Positions 9,881 to 19,505 of a stretch of DNA of 64,000 bases are shown in pieces (the first letter of the stretch is position 1; every line of letters starts with the position of its first letter). A program made the translations under genes and the position numbers. The stretch covers positions 10,313,001 through 10,377,000 of the forward strand of contig NC_053204.1 of the NCBI RefSeq assembly GCF_905163445.1. The letters run 5' to 3'. The notes under the pieces are model-generated. The model was not told the DNA's origin and did no database searches. It saw nothing but the letters and a program-made list of their open reading frames with translations. Source of the stretch: Pararge aegeria. Taxonomy: Eukaryota; Arthropoda; Insecta; Lepidoptera; Nymphalidae.

Positions 9881-9956
9881 TGGACCCTGGACCTTCTAAT
9901 CATCGTTGCGCTTTGGAGGTCATCAAAAAACAACTGATGTTGAATTATAAAACATC

Positions 9957-10795
9957 TTGGTGGATACGACAATCTTTTTAGGAATAACTTTAGATGCTAA
10001 GCTTCAATGGGGGCCCACATATAAATAATTTAGCGAACAGACTCAGTTCTGCAGCATACGCGATAAAAAAGATTCGTCATGTGACAAAGATAGAAACTGC
10101 TAGGCTTGTGTATTTTAGCTATTTTCACAGCATTATGTCCTATGGCATTTTATTATGGGGTAATGCTGCTGATATAGATTCTATTTTCGTCCTGCAGAAA
10201 AGCCAAGAGAAACATTAAGGGATAAATTTAAAGAAGTTAAAATAATGACGGTGCATAGTGTCCATAAAAATATATCAAAATTTAAAAAGAAAATGCACTG
10301 TAACAATATAAATATTAGAAGCAAAAATAAAATGTTGTGCAGTTTACTAGGCTACACAAAATTGCAAATTCATTCAAGGGCAATTGTATATTATTTTATA
10401 ACAAATTACCAAATGAAATATTTGAGATGTCTCTCAATAAGTTCAAAGTTTATATAAAACGTAAGCTTACAGAAAAATCCTATTATAATATTAAGGATTA
10501 TTTAAACGATAAAAAAGCTTGGGTGTGAATTGCTCTAGCTTCATAGCTTAATATAAATTTACTGGAAGATGGTGATAACAAAAAAATAAATTTACCCGGC
10601 TAAGTTTGTTGTGGGCTCTTCTTAGACCAGGGCGCATTTGGAACCCTCGTAGCTTTAGATTTAAGTTGGCGAACGAAGTTATCACCATCCCATTACCATT
10701 ATGTAAACAAATATGTATGAACGCTTTATAAGTGCCTGTGATAGGCCTACATGAATAAAGAAATTTTGAATTTGAAATTTGAATTTGAATTTTCC
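9957..10795 (+). pseudogene. LINE-B C-terminal RT fragment with 3' UTR
   Basis: The frame beginning near 9994 reads HINNLANRLSSAAYAIKKIR and LVYFSYFHSIMSYGILLWGN, the same protein as the LINE-B ORF at 59130-60071. A deletion after 'vlqk' removes about 25 residues and shifts the frame. Coding sequence ends at about 10528 (KAWV stop), followed by the UTR with CACCATCCC and a TTTGAATTTGAA tail. 5'-truncated and dead. Confidence 0.9.
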
Positions 10796-10839
10796 AGAGC
10801 TCTATAAACTGTTTTAGAATTCTATAATACACAATAAAC

Positions 10840-11045
10840 GGAGGTTCGATTCCCACGACTGCAAAATGTTTGTGTGCAAATGTTCACATTTAGGTTAGAG
10901 GGTGGCTAGGTGCTTACTTGTGTATTATAAGTATTATATAATTATTCATAAGAATATTCATGAGTCATCTTAGCACCCATAACACAAGCTACGCTTTCTT
11001 TGGGACTAGATGGCGATGTGTGTATTGTCGTAGTATATTTAAAAT
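10840..11045 (+). mobile_element. SINE-1, 5'-truncated
   Basis: Begins just before the B box (GGTTCGATTCCC at 10843-10855). The A box is missing and the body is diverged (GTTAGAGGGTGGCTAGG). The core and a very short tail are present. Confidence 0.85.
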
Positions 11046-11419
11046 AATCATAATCTGGGAATGTAAATTTTGTGACTATGGAAAAAAACATCCTACGGAC
11101 CTACTTCGCAATTCGGACCTACTGTAACTAATTCGCAATGGGGTTAGTTTAAAACGGCAATTATTAAAAAGTTTAATTAAACGGCGGCATAATAGAGCAA
11201 CGGCGACCCAATAAAGGTGGGTTCACACAAACGCGCGGGGCAAATGAGGGTATACAATTAAAAACTGCGATGGCCGACGTCTCATTAACTTCTTCTGACT
11301 AGAATTAAACTGTTGCAGACTTAATGAATGGCTTTAAAAGTGGACGGGATGGGTGTTTTTCGGATGCGGCAATTTTTTTGCCATCCTCGTATGTTTTTTT
11401 TAATACTTTTATATACGTA
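11046..11419. other. No recognisable feature
   Basis: No supported gene or matching repeat. Confidence 0.55.
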
Positions 11420-11510
11420 GATTACCCACCAGCAGCAGGCAGGAGACAAAAATTATATCCCTCGATTATATTCCCCTGACAGGGGATATGTATACGTGTC
11501 CACTAGCTAA
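11420..11510 (+). repeat. Dispersed repeat (GGCAGGAGACAAA type)
   Basis: GGCAGGAGACAAAAATTATA, then CTCGATTATATTCCCCTGAC. Inverted relative to the copy at 610-735. Confidence 0.5.
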
Positions 11511-11639
11511 AAAATGAATAGTTCTTAAATCAGTAATTATGAGGCTATTCATCGAACTATTTATTTTCCAGTATGTGTTTGTGTGTGTGAAACACTATAG
11601 TGGCAGGACCGTACTATATTTCTGGTGGATTGTACCGAG

Positions 11640-11878
11640 GGCGTATCTAACGTGTGTGCGTGTTTAATTTTTATTTCTATTATGTATAGATTTAAGGTTT
11701 TGACTTGGATGAAGCAGTCGCAAGCACGTCTGAGAGCACACAAGGTCCCCTTGGGTCCCCCAGGGGTTCGTGCTGAGGTGGGACCCTATTTGTCCACATG
11801 CTTTCTGTTTGTTTATTTGTTAGGTATATTTTTGTAAGCAAATATAAAATTTATTTCTTTCTTCTTTCTTTCTAAATC
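11640..11878 (+). repeat. Possible retroelement 3' end with (CTTT)n tail
   Basis: A segment with GTCGCAAGCACGTCTGAGAG and a GC-rich GGTCCCCTTGGGTCCCC hairpin-like region ends in AATATAAAATTTA then repeated TTTC. The layout suggests a non-LTR 3' UTR plus tail, but the family is not recognised. Confidence 0.35.
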
Positions 11879-11959
11879 TCGGAAACATGGAATAAGAGAA
11901 GTTTACTCCCGTTTATTATTACACATATATTATTTGGATATTATTTCCACTTGTGCGCC

Positions 11960-12060
11960 AAAGCTCTGTCAGTTGATATAGCTGTGGGAGAAGATACATT
12001 TTCATCCTTTCCCCGGGGATGGTCTTCTGCCCATGATAGCCGTGCTGTAAGTAAAAAAAG
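11960..12060 (+). repeat. Repeat fragment ending GATAGCCGTGC
   Basis: GTGGGAGAAGAT and TCTGCCCATGATAGCCGTGC match GTGGGAGTAGAT and CCTGCCCATGCTAGCCGTGC at 63190-63225. The second copy has an internal deletion. Confidence 0.45.
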
Positions 12061-12124
12061 CAAGTATGCCAAGTATGCAAGTAGCACGACCTGTGACGTG
12101 ATGCCCTGTGTCCATATAATATAT

Positions 12125-12323
12125 GTTTACATTTTGTAACGGGATGGTGATAACTTCGTACGCCAACTTAAACCTAAGAGGAGCCCACAACAAACTTTAA
12201 CGGGTAATTTTTTTTTTGTTATCATCTTCTCACAGTTTATTTATATTAAGCTATGAAGCTAGAGCAATTCACACCCAAGCTTTTTTATCGTTCAAGTAAT
12301 CCTTAATATTATATTAGGTTTTA
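12125..12323 (-). mobile_element. LINE-B 3' UTR fragment
   Basis: GGGATGGTGATAACTTCGTA, AGCCCACAACAAACTT and the coding end AATTCACACCCAAGC are all present. The outermost 3' tail and part of the UTR are missing. Confidence 0.85.
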
Positions 12324-12439
12324 AGCCTCGAGTACTTAGAATTAGCAACCATGTTCTTCAGGACACACAGTATTGTATGTCGTGAAGCCCATATGCTCAA
12401 CTCCTAGTAAGCTCCGTGCTCACCCCTACCCCCCCTGTA

Positions 12440-12610
12440 AAGCATTTGGGGCCTTTATGACGGTTTACATGTTTGTGATAAAATGGGCTCGGTTCCCTAA
12501 TTTTCTACCACCAGGCTGATACCAGTTTATATCTTGACCCGGGAATGAACCTAGGACATTGTGTTTCGATTCAAATATGCTAAGCCAACGAGGCTGCGGG
12601 AATAAAGTTC
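12440..12610 (-). repeat. SINE-4-type fragment
   Basis: AACCTAGGACATTGTGTTTC and AAATATGCTAAGCCAACGAGG follow the SINE-4 pattern seen at 49106-49280. Low similarity elsewhere. Confidence 0.45.
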
Positions 12611-12724
12611 CTAACTTAACAGCTTTCAATTTTGTCAATACGTCAATGCGGCCATTTGTGAAAGTATCACAAAATATTTTTGTCATTCCATTACTAGTAT
12701 TTTTGGCAATGCCTCAATGCTGCT

Positions 12725-12815
12725 ATTTCCAAAAGCTTGACTGCAACCTCACCTGATGCTGCCGTAATAAGATAGAGTCCTACTGCTACCTGTTAGCCCA
12801 CTACCATCTAAGTTA
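12725..12815 (-). repeat. SINE-3 3' fragment
   Basis: CTTGACTGCAACCTCACCTGA, then GTTAGCCCACTACCATCTAAG. A rearranged piece of the SINE-3 3' region. Confidence 0.45.
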
Positions 12816-12889
12816 GAAAAACCCAACAAATTGCAACGTGGTACATATGTCGTACATCGTAAAGTAAAGTGGTCAAATAAATTTGGATA

Positions 12890-13045
12890 TTATGCCAGTT
12901 AACGTTAAGTGAACCTCATCATAGGAATTCCTAATGGCGTCGAGATAAAAGCGGCAGCCGCGTTATTTGATATTCAACCGCGACTGTCGCGCCGTATCGA
13001 TGCGGGGTCGTTTTAATAATAGACTGTTTGCAATCTTAATAATCT
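12890..13045 (+). repeat. Direct repeat, copy 1
   Basis: Shares AACCTCATCA, GGAATTCCTAAT-like, CGCGACTGTCGCG and CGTATCGATGCGGGG with 13680-13830. CGCGACTGTCGCG is itself palindromic around one base. Class unknown. Confidence 0.6.
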
Positions 13046-13082
13046 GTTTAAATAACTATTTATTTATTCTTTAAAATATTTT

Positions 13083-13372
13083 TTTTATATATATAACCTA
13101 AAATAAACTATTTAAAACCTCCTCCTCCTTTAAGTCCTCGAAACCACCGTAGCGAGGAACAGTTCCTAAGATGCTGGCAGCATTGCCCCTTTGGATGGCC
13201 AAACTAAGTCGTTGGCCAAGGTAACTGCCCGCTCTAGGATCACCGGTAGACTTGATAACCCTTTTAGATAATTCTTTGAAAATAGCTCTTGCCTCTGGAC
13301 CCCACGGTCCCAAAGTCTCTACTCCAAAAGGCACAAAAATAAAGCTGCTATCCAAGTTTTCTTATTTACGTT
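13083..13372 (-). pseudogene. LINE-D C-terminal fragment
   Basis: The minus strand reads FIFVPFGVETLGPWGPEAR, RVIKSTGDPRAGSYLGQRL and AIQRGNAASILGTVPRYGGF, almost uninterrupted to a stop at 13098. This is the cleanest reading of the LINE-D C-terminus with 58148-58660. The 3' flank has the family's GTTTATTTTAGGTTATA end. Heavily 5'-truncated. The function of this domain is unknown to me; it is recurrent at the end of retroelement proteins. Confidence 0.75.
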
Positions 13373-13429
13373 ACGTTTATTTATTTATTTATTTATGTCT
13401 GTTTAAATTAATTAATAATTGATGGACCA

Positions 13430-13640
13430 AAAAGATGGTTCACCTGATAGTAAGTGGTAAATCATTCTATAAACAGGGCAACACTTTGCTGGGAATGCAA
13501 AAGGCAATGCGAAGCGCCTCCCTGTATCCATAAACCTGTCGCTCATGTGCCTGTCATTGCACCGGCAACACCTTTCAGACCGGGACACAACAATGCTGCT
13601 TGCTGACGAAAATAAGCATGGTACTTCCCCACCGGATTCT
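13430..13640 (+). repeat. SINE-5-type repeat
   Basis: GATGGTTCACCTGATAGTAAG, GTGCCTGTCATTGCAC, CTTTCAGACCGGGACAC and CAATGCTGCTTGC recur at 20045-20235 (same strand) and 24285-24445 (opposite strand). A common lepidopteran interspersed repeat; class not resolved. Confidence 0.6.
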
Positions 13641-13679
13641 GGCACAAAAAGCTTAACTACTTAAAATTATGCCACCTCC

Positions 13680-13830
13680 GTAAGTTATCTGCGCTGAAGG
13701 TAACCTCATCAAGGGAACTCCTATTGTGTCCGCAGTAATGGCCGCCGCGGAAAGACGCGGCGGCTGCGACAGTACTCAAGCGCGACTGTCGCGTATCGGT
13801 GCGGGGCCGTTTGCATAATTCACTGTTTCC
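13680..13830 (+). repeat. Direct repeat, copy 2
   Basis: Same blocks as 12890-13045. It includes CGCGACTGTCGCG followed by TATCGGTGCGGGG, plus a GC-rich GCCGCCGCGGAAAGACGCGG stretch lacking in copy 1. Confidence 0.6.
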
Positions 13831-14199
13831 ATTTCTTTTGATCGAGGGATGAATAAAAATAAACTTAGATTCCCTTCCGAGTTTAACAAGAACTTTTATT
13901 AAAACATTTTAGTATATACCTACTAGTTGTTGTCCGCGACTGCGTTTGCTTGGAAATTTTGGTATGTATGCTTATGTTATTCTCTGCCTGAACTAACACT
14001 AGCAAGGAAAAAAGTGAGCGCCTAAGATCGCACGTTAGATGTGAAAACAATGACTGTATGTTTTTGTAATCTTAATTGTTTTCTCAATATTTAATATTAG
14101 CACGTTAAACCGCTAACTATACACACTAACCTCACAATGTAAACCAAATAATTGTTAAAACAATTATTATTGCGTACAAATAATAACTATTAAATTAAC
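13831..14199. other. No gene; Lep1-like head near 13920
   Basis: TACTAGTTGTTGTCCGCGAC at about 13920-13945 resembles the Lep1-like terminus, without the rest of the element. Remainder unassigned. Confidence 0.45.
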
Positions 14200-14512
14200 A
14201 AAGCGTAGATAGCCCAATTCGACTTCGACTTCACTTTTTAAGGGGGAGAGTTCGAATCCTGGCACGCACCTCTAACTTTTGTATGTTAAGTGCGTTTTTT
14301 AGTTATTAAAATATCACTTACTTCAACGGTGAAGTAAAACATCGTGGGGAAACCTGCATGCCTGAGAGTTCTCCATAATGTTCTCAAAGTTGTGTGGAGT
14401 TCACCAATCCGCACCAGGCCAGCGTTGTGGACGGCCTTAACCCCTTCTCATTGTGGGAGGAGACCCGAGACCTATAGTGGGCCGGTAATGGGTTGAGATG
14501 ATGATGATGATC
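14200..14512 (+). mobile_element. SINE-2, nearly full length
   Basis: tRNA-like head with B box GAGTTCGAATCC, then CACGCACCTCTAACTTTT, TTCTCCATAATGTTCTCAAA, GTGGGCCGGTAATGGGTTGA and a (GAT)n tail. The A box is degraded. Confidence 0.9.
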
Positions 14513-15000
14513 GTTAAATAAAAAAAAAGTTCGATCAGAGAACGGTGATCGAGGTATCAGCTTTAACAACTCTTCAAAACACTCCCCATTATACTTGAGA
14601 GAAAAGTTAGCGAAAGCCAGCTGTAGCCGCTGTCAAAGCAAACCCAATCAATCAACCGAAAAATAATTAACAAAATATCGATTCAATTTACTCTTTGAAA
14701 GAGCCTAGTTATTAAATCTTCTTGAAAAAAAAAGGAAATTTCGAGAAAAATCGACGCTATTTAGCGCGCGCGAGCCTCGGAATAACTTTTCTAATTTACC
14801 AGAGTGGACGTTATCTGACGGAGTGACGTCATCAATCTATGGTGGGGGGGTTGGGGAGGGATTGTAAGGTAATTAACGTTGTAAGTTTTCCTAATTCTTA
14901 ATTATGTTTTAGAATATCAAGCAACGATTTATGAATACTAAAATTATAAATAAATATATATACTACGACCACAGTCTTCAAATACTACGACCAAAGTCTT
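14513..15000. other. No recognisable gene
   Basis: Contains a TGACGTCA site (about 14823-14830) and a SINE-1-like tail piece (TACTACGACC repeated near 14960 and 14984). Nothing else is supported. Confidence 0.5.
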
Positions 15001-15445
15001 CAAACAGGGCGTGTTGCCAGTGATGACTTACGGATCTGAGACAAGGTCGCTAGCTATGGGCCTCATAAGAAGGCTCAGAGTCACTCAGCGATCGATGGAA
15101 AGAGCTATAGAGTTAGGAGTGTCTCTACGTGATCAAATCAGAAATGAGGAGATCCGTAGAAGAACTAGAGTTACCGACATAGCTCAACGAGTCTCAAAGT
15201 CGCAATGGGTGGGGCACATAGCTCGGAGAACCGATGGACGTTGGGATTCCAAGGTGTTGGAATGGCAACCCCGCACCGGTAAACGCAGCGTTGGTCGCCC
15301 CCAACCAGGTGGACAGACGACATCAAGCGAGTCGCGGGGAGCCGCTGGATACAAGCGGCCCAGAATCGTGGAGCTTGGATCTCCCTACAAAAGACCTATG
15401 TCCAGCAGTGGACGTGAATCGGTGGATTTGATGATAATGTTGATG
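15001..15445 (+). pseudogene. RTE-type LINE, C-terminal fragment
   Basis: The frame reads VMTYGSETRSLAMGLIRRLR, SLRDQIRNEEIRRRTRVTDI and VGHIARRTDGRWDSKVLEWQ, then RTGKRSVGRP, where a frameshift follows. This is the conserved C-terminal tail of RTE-clade endonuclease/reverse transcriptases, often misannotated in insects as craniofacial development protein 2-like. The 3' end GGTGGATTTGATGATAATG gives the short GAT-type RTE tail. Strong 5' truncation removes the endonuclease and polymerase core. Confidence 0.88.
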
Positions 15446-15454
15446 AATAAGACT

Positions 15455-15500
15455 GTACACACACATCGCCATCTAGCCCCAAAGTAAGCGTAGCTTGTGT
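15455..15500 (-). mobile_element. SINE-1 3' core fragment
   Basis: ACACACATCGCCATCTAGCC to AGCGTAGCTTGTGT only, abutting the RTE tail. Confidence 0.8.
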
Positions 15501-15644
15501 TTTTCAAAATGCAGAAATTAAAGGTCCCAAATTTCCACTGCCGGAATTCGAACACGGGAGCTCTTACTTAAATACAAATCGCTCACCGTTGCCAGGATCG
15601 TCAAAAAGTATATTTTCAAAGTTTCATGATGATCGGTTAAATAG

Positions 15645-16094
15645 CTTATTATCCCTATCCCTACTTCCCTACTGATATTATAAATGTGAATGTAAGTTTG
15701 TTTGTTACGCTTTCACGCGGAAATTACTGAGCCGATCATCATGAAACTTTGGAAACAAATTCTTGGAGGTAATAGAAGTAATATAGGATACTTTTTGTTC
15801 CGAAATCATGCTCAGTTCTTTTGGGAGAGGGGATGACACAAGGACTATATAAAAATTTATAGAAATGTTCATCGGTTAACCTTTAGCATATAAATCAAAT
15901 AACAATGCGATTTCGATTCGTCCTATAACGATTACTATTTTTTGTTTAGGAGGATCTGAGACTGGTCAGATATTATTTACGCGAATAGTTTTTTTTTTAT
16001 AAGCATACACAACTTAAAAATTTCAGTACAACTAAGCCTAAATTTAAAATAACAAAAACAAACCCAGACGAAGTCGCGGGCAACAGCTAGTATA
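15645..16094 (-). mobile_element. Lep1-like element, nearly complete
   Basis: The left edge has CTACTGATATTATAAATG, then ACGCTTTCACGCGGAAATTA, CATCATGAAACTTTG and TAGGATACTTTTTGTTCCG. The right edge is GACGAAGTCGCGGGCAACAG then CTAGTATA. These are the two ends of the widespread lepidopteran repeat, also seen at 52946-53311 in the other orientation. No open frame. Non-autonomous; Helitron-like by recollection. Confidence 0.65.
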
Positions 16095-16519
16095 TGTAAA
16101 TATTTATGTAATGAAATATGTATTTTATGGGTATATGTATATATGCACCAACTAACTTTTTTCTGTAACTGTTTCGTCATCTTCGCCATTGGGTGACAGC
16201 GTGACAGACAAACTTACATTGACATTTGTAATATTAGTAGGGATAGGGATAAAGCAAGGCGCGAGCAATTTCCCCAAGAGATATCTCATTAGATATGGAC
16301 CCGGCGAATAGTTAGAGCTAGTCAGAGCTGGCCAATGTTTTCTTTTTTCACCCCAATCAGTGTAACTACATCAATAAGAGAGATCGGAGTAAAAAGATCA
16401 GCACTTCGTTAGCCAATGCACTTCATTTTAAATAAGTAATGCTGAAGCTCGCTGAAATATTCATAACGCGAAAGCGGGTGAGCGTAATTTTTATTATTTA
16501 CGCCGTAGTATTTCGTATT

Positions 16520-16592
16520 TAAGCAGCGGTAGCATAGTAGTTAAGGCTTCGGCTCCCTTCGGGGACCGAGTTCTACCCTCGGCACCTGTAAC
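16520..16592 (+). mobile_element. SINE-2 head fragment
   Basis: GCGGTAGCATAGTAGTTAAG and GGGGACCGAGTTCTACCC resemble the tRNA-like head of SINE-2 with A-box and B-box remnants. It is cut off after GGCACCTGTAACTT. Confidence 0.6.
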
Positions 16593-16603
16593 TTGACGGT
16601 TTT

Positions 16604-16650
16604 GACGGCCGAGTGGCGCAGCGGTTAGCGACCCTGCTTTCTGAGTCCAG
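16604..16650 (+). mobile_element. SINE-1 head, part of a head-to-head pair
   Basis: GACGGCCGAGTGGCGCAGCG to TTTCTGAGTCCA, then truncated. Faces the reversed head at 16663-16699. Confidence 0.85.
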
Positions 16651-16662
16651 CAGGCAGGGCAG

Positions 16663-16699
16663 GCAGGGTCGCTGCCCACTGCGCCAGTGACCGGCCGTC
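16663..16699 (-). mobile_element. SINE-1 head, inverted partner
   Basis: Reverse of GACGGCCGGTCACTGGCGCA...CCCTGC. It forms an imperfect palindrome with 16604-16637. Confidence 0.85.
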
Positions 16700-16935
16700 A
16701 AATAAAACTGATGATCATAGAGACTGTATTATAGAGCGGTTTTACTTAACTCAGTGTCGTCATTAGAGAATTAATTCCTGAGATGTATACACCAACCGGA
16801 TCTTATCTTGGAGTAAGTAAATCAATAGATGGATAATCCTCGGTGAGTGAACAAGATACGTACACTTACATATTTAATCGAGCTTTCGGATTACGACCAA
16901 TGGATTGAGTATTTGTGATATAGGACTAAATTCCC

Positions 16936-17017
16936 AACTCGTAATATACAACGTGTAAATGAAATCCGAATTGATGTAGGACAACTCCTAATATACAACG
17001 TGTAAATGAAAACCGAA
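16936..17017 (+). repeat. Short tandem duplication, 47-bp offset
   Basis: 16936-16970 and 16983-17017 are near identical (TATACAACGTGTAAATGAAA). A related inverted piece is at about 28258-28280 (GGTTACACGTTGTATAATC). Probably part of an unidentified transposon. Confidence 0.7.
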
Positions 17018-17043
17018 ATTTTTTTACACATGCTTTACAGATG

Positions 17044-17083
17044 AGTCTTAGAGACAGTAAAATTATTTGCTGTCTCTAAGACT
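17044..17083. other. Perfect 14-bp hairpin
   Basis: AGTCTTAGAGACAG (17044-17057) pairs perfectly with CTGTCTCTAAGACT (17070-17083) across a 12-nt loop. It stands a few bases before a hAT MITE target duplication. No terminator-like run follows. Confidence 0.8.
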
Positions 17084-17098
17084 TAACTGAAGCGTAAT

Positions 17099-17478
17099 CA
17101 GTCGCGTGCATAGAGGGTATGCACAGGGTGTACAGATGATATAAAATGAATAAAATCTCCAGTACTAGTTAAAAATACTTGAGGCTAGGTTTTATGTGAC
17201 TCTTACAATGTCAACCTTTAAGTTTTTATAATTCTCCTTTCATTCTATTCATCCTCGTCGCCACTAATATGTTTAAGAACATAAATAAAACTAGAGAAAT
17301 CGCAATAACAATATGTATTAGCTAGGTAGCTTGACTCGAACTGACTTTGTCATACAATATTTCAACATACCCACTTAATTCACTTTATTAAACAACAAAG
17401 TAAAAAAGTACCACATAAGTTCTTCTTAAATGTATACACTTGACTGTATATAACACATACTCTCTATGCACGCCACTG
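17099..17478. mobile_element. hAT-like MITE with 8-bp target duplication
   Basis: Terminal inverted repeats CAGTCGCGTGCATAGAG (left) and the reverse of CAGTGGCGTGCATAGAGA (right). Flanked by the perfect direct repeat AGCGTAAT at 17091-17098 and 17479-17486. 380 bp, no transposase, so it would depend on a hAT transposase supplied elsewhere. Confidence 0.88.
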
Positions 17479-17500
17479 AGCGTAATAGCCCAGTGGGTAG

Positions 17501-17603
17501 CAGTGGCGTGCACTTCATGTAAGTACAAAAGCACTGCCTACCCTAAAATTTTTGTAGGACTTCTTTATGCATACCCTGGTCAAAAACCCTGTGCACGCCA
17601 CTA
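17501..17603. mobile_element. Second hAT-like MITE with 8-bp target duplication
   Basis: CAGTGGCGTGCAC at the left and GTGCACGCCACT(A) at the right. Flanked by GTGGGTAG at 17493-17500 and 17604-17611. Only 103 bp. The last base is A instead of G. Confidence 0.87.
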
Positions 17604-17614
17604 GTGGGTAGGAA

Positions 17615-17751
17615 CACATTACCCGCCCATTACAGGGCACGGGTCTCTTCCCACAATGAGACGGGGTTAGTCCACCACCCTGGCCCAGTGCGGATTAGTG
17701 GACTCCACACACCTTTGAGAACATTATGGAGAACTCTTAGGCTAGTCGAAA
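17615..17751 (-). mobile_element. Inverted SINE-2 3' segment
   Basis: GCCCATTACAGGGCACGGGT through GGCCCAGTGCGGATTAGTGG to GAACATTATGGAGAACTCT. This is minus-strand SINE-2 sequence lying inside the plus-strand copy. Confidence 0.8.
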
Positions 17752-17825
17752 CTTCACTTTCGTGGAGGCAAGTTCAGATACCAGCACCCTTTAACTTTCT
17801 AAGTTATGTGCGTTTTAAATAAAAT

Positions 17826-18120
17826 AAGATAAAATATTTAAATAAAAAAGCCATTTATTCTACTACCATAATATTAATTTTTTTGTTAAGATTTATATTA
17901 ATGTTAGTATTACATATTGTCATTATATAACATTTTTTTTTTGATTAATTTATTTATTCCTTATTATTAATTCACAGCTTATTTCTAAGCATAAAACACA
18001 ACTGCAATCGTTGAAAGAATGCGCTTACTTATAGTATCTACACTAACAAGTTTAAATTACTTAGAAATAATATGTATATACCTAGTTGTAGATAGGTATC
18101 TGTTATTTCAGTTTTTCCGT
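17826..18120. other. No recognisable feature
   Basis: AT-rich and unassigned. Confidence 0.5.
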
Positions 18121-18316
18121 GCAATTAAAATATCGCTTGCTTCATCGGTAAGGAAACCTGCATACCTGAGAGTTGGTCTCAAAAGCCGGCTAAATTCTTT
18201 CTTTCTTTTCTAACCATTCCATTATTTGCCCATTACAGGGCACGGGTCTCCTCCCGCAAGGATAAGAGGCTAAAGCCGTTCTACACCACGCTGGCCCAGT
18301 GCGGATTGGTGGACTT
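18121..18316. mobile_element. Two SINE-2 pieces in opposite orientation
   Basis: 18121-18185 is plus strand (AAAATATCGCTTGCTTCATC, AACCTGCATACCTGAGAG). 18213-18316 is minus strand (GCCCATTACAGGGCACGGGT to GCGGATTGGTGGAC). This is the same plus/minus break pattern as at 17615-17825. Confidence 0.8.
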
Positions 18317-19404
18317 TAGAATACATTACACGATGATAAATTACAAGTCCAAAATGGCCGCCACCACAAAATGGTTATTCACACATATTTTTTCACCACC
18401 TTCTCAATATGGGTATCAAATAACAGAGCTTGACTAGTAGAATAATGTACACTATATTGAAAGCCTGCCATAAGTACTGGTAAAATAACACTGTGCCTGG
18501 GCATTAACTTGTTAAATGTAACATTTTAGTTGGGTGTATTTCCGCACGTGACAGAGCGACACTTGACGTCAAGCGAACTATTAGTGATCGTTAACCGACT
18601 CGGGGGCAAGTGTTGCCGACCTGTGACGTCATTACCACATTGATTGATGCCCGAAGTGCCGAGTTTGTGGGGTGACCATAAAACATGAAAAATACATAGT
18701 TTATAGTAAAAAATACAAACGTTTCATTAGCATCGGTTTCCTTTATTTCTTATTTATATCCTCTTTGTACTGCGTGTTTATATACAACGTTTAGCGGAAT
18801 AACGAAATACTTTTGAAGAAACTGCGACTGAGTCAGTCTACTCTAAGAGCGAAATGAAGTAACATCTGAGTATAGTGACACAAGTGATATGTGTAAAATA
18901 CAGTGACCAACCTACCATTACCGACTACGATTGTCCTGCGATTGGATGTGTGTTCTGGAACCTTTTAAAAAAAAAGGTTAAAGTCTTACAAGAGTTTGCA
19001 GGTGTTCCCATCCAAAAACATAGTACCCTAGCACGTAACAATAGTAAGACTATCCTGAAACATCAAAAAAACATGCTGTTTTTAATGTGAGGGGAAAAAC
19101 AACATAAGGCAGGTCGAGTTAGCTTCCGAGGATTTGACATGAAAGTGAAAAAATCATATTGTGAATATTGACATTTTTCCCTTTTACCTAAAGATTAAAG
19201 CGGTTTTTATGTTCAACTTTTTATTATTTACGTACATAATTGGTAACGAAAGTATTTTCATTCCATAATATTTTGTCGTGATATTGTGTCGGTATGAAAT
19301 TTGGGAAAATTACAATACTTACTGAAGTACCATTAAAATACTATTCTTAGGGCGAAAATGTGGGTAAAAATAATATTCATTTTAATTCATACGTTTCCAT
19401 CCAT
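18317..19404. other. Repeat-poor stretch with two CRE-like sites
   Basis: About 1.1 kb with no transposon detected. Two TGACGTCA palindromes at 18564-18571 and 18624-18631 lie 60 bp apart. A 71-codon frame at 18875-19090 has no recognisable motif and I do not call it a gene. Possibly unique host sequence. Confidence 0.4.
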
Positions 19405-19505
19405 AAATTCAAAATTCAAAATTCATTTATTTCAAGTAGGCCCAATATAAGCACTTTTGAAACGTCAAGTCTGTCCGTTTTTAGTGACACTACCACCGGT
19501 GTACC
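19405..19505 (-). mobile_element. LINE-C 3' tail
   Basis: AAATTCAAAATTCAAAATTC, TTTATTTCAAGTAGGCCCAA, AAGCACTTTTGAAACGTCAA and ACTACCACCGGTG. Ends abruptly there. Confidence 0.85.

Larger units (their letters stand above)
17479..17825 (+). mobile_element. SINE-2 copy, disrupted
   Basis: The head AGCGTAATAGCCCAGTGGGTAG is at 17479-17500. The body resumes at about 17752 with TTCGTGGAGGCAAGTTCAG, CCAGCACCCTTTAACTTTC and AAGTTATGTGCGTTTTAA. In between lie a second hAT MITE (17501-17603) and an inverted SINE-2 3' segment (about 17615-17751). Confidence 0.75.
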
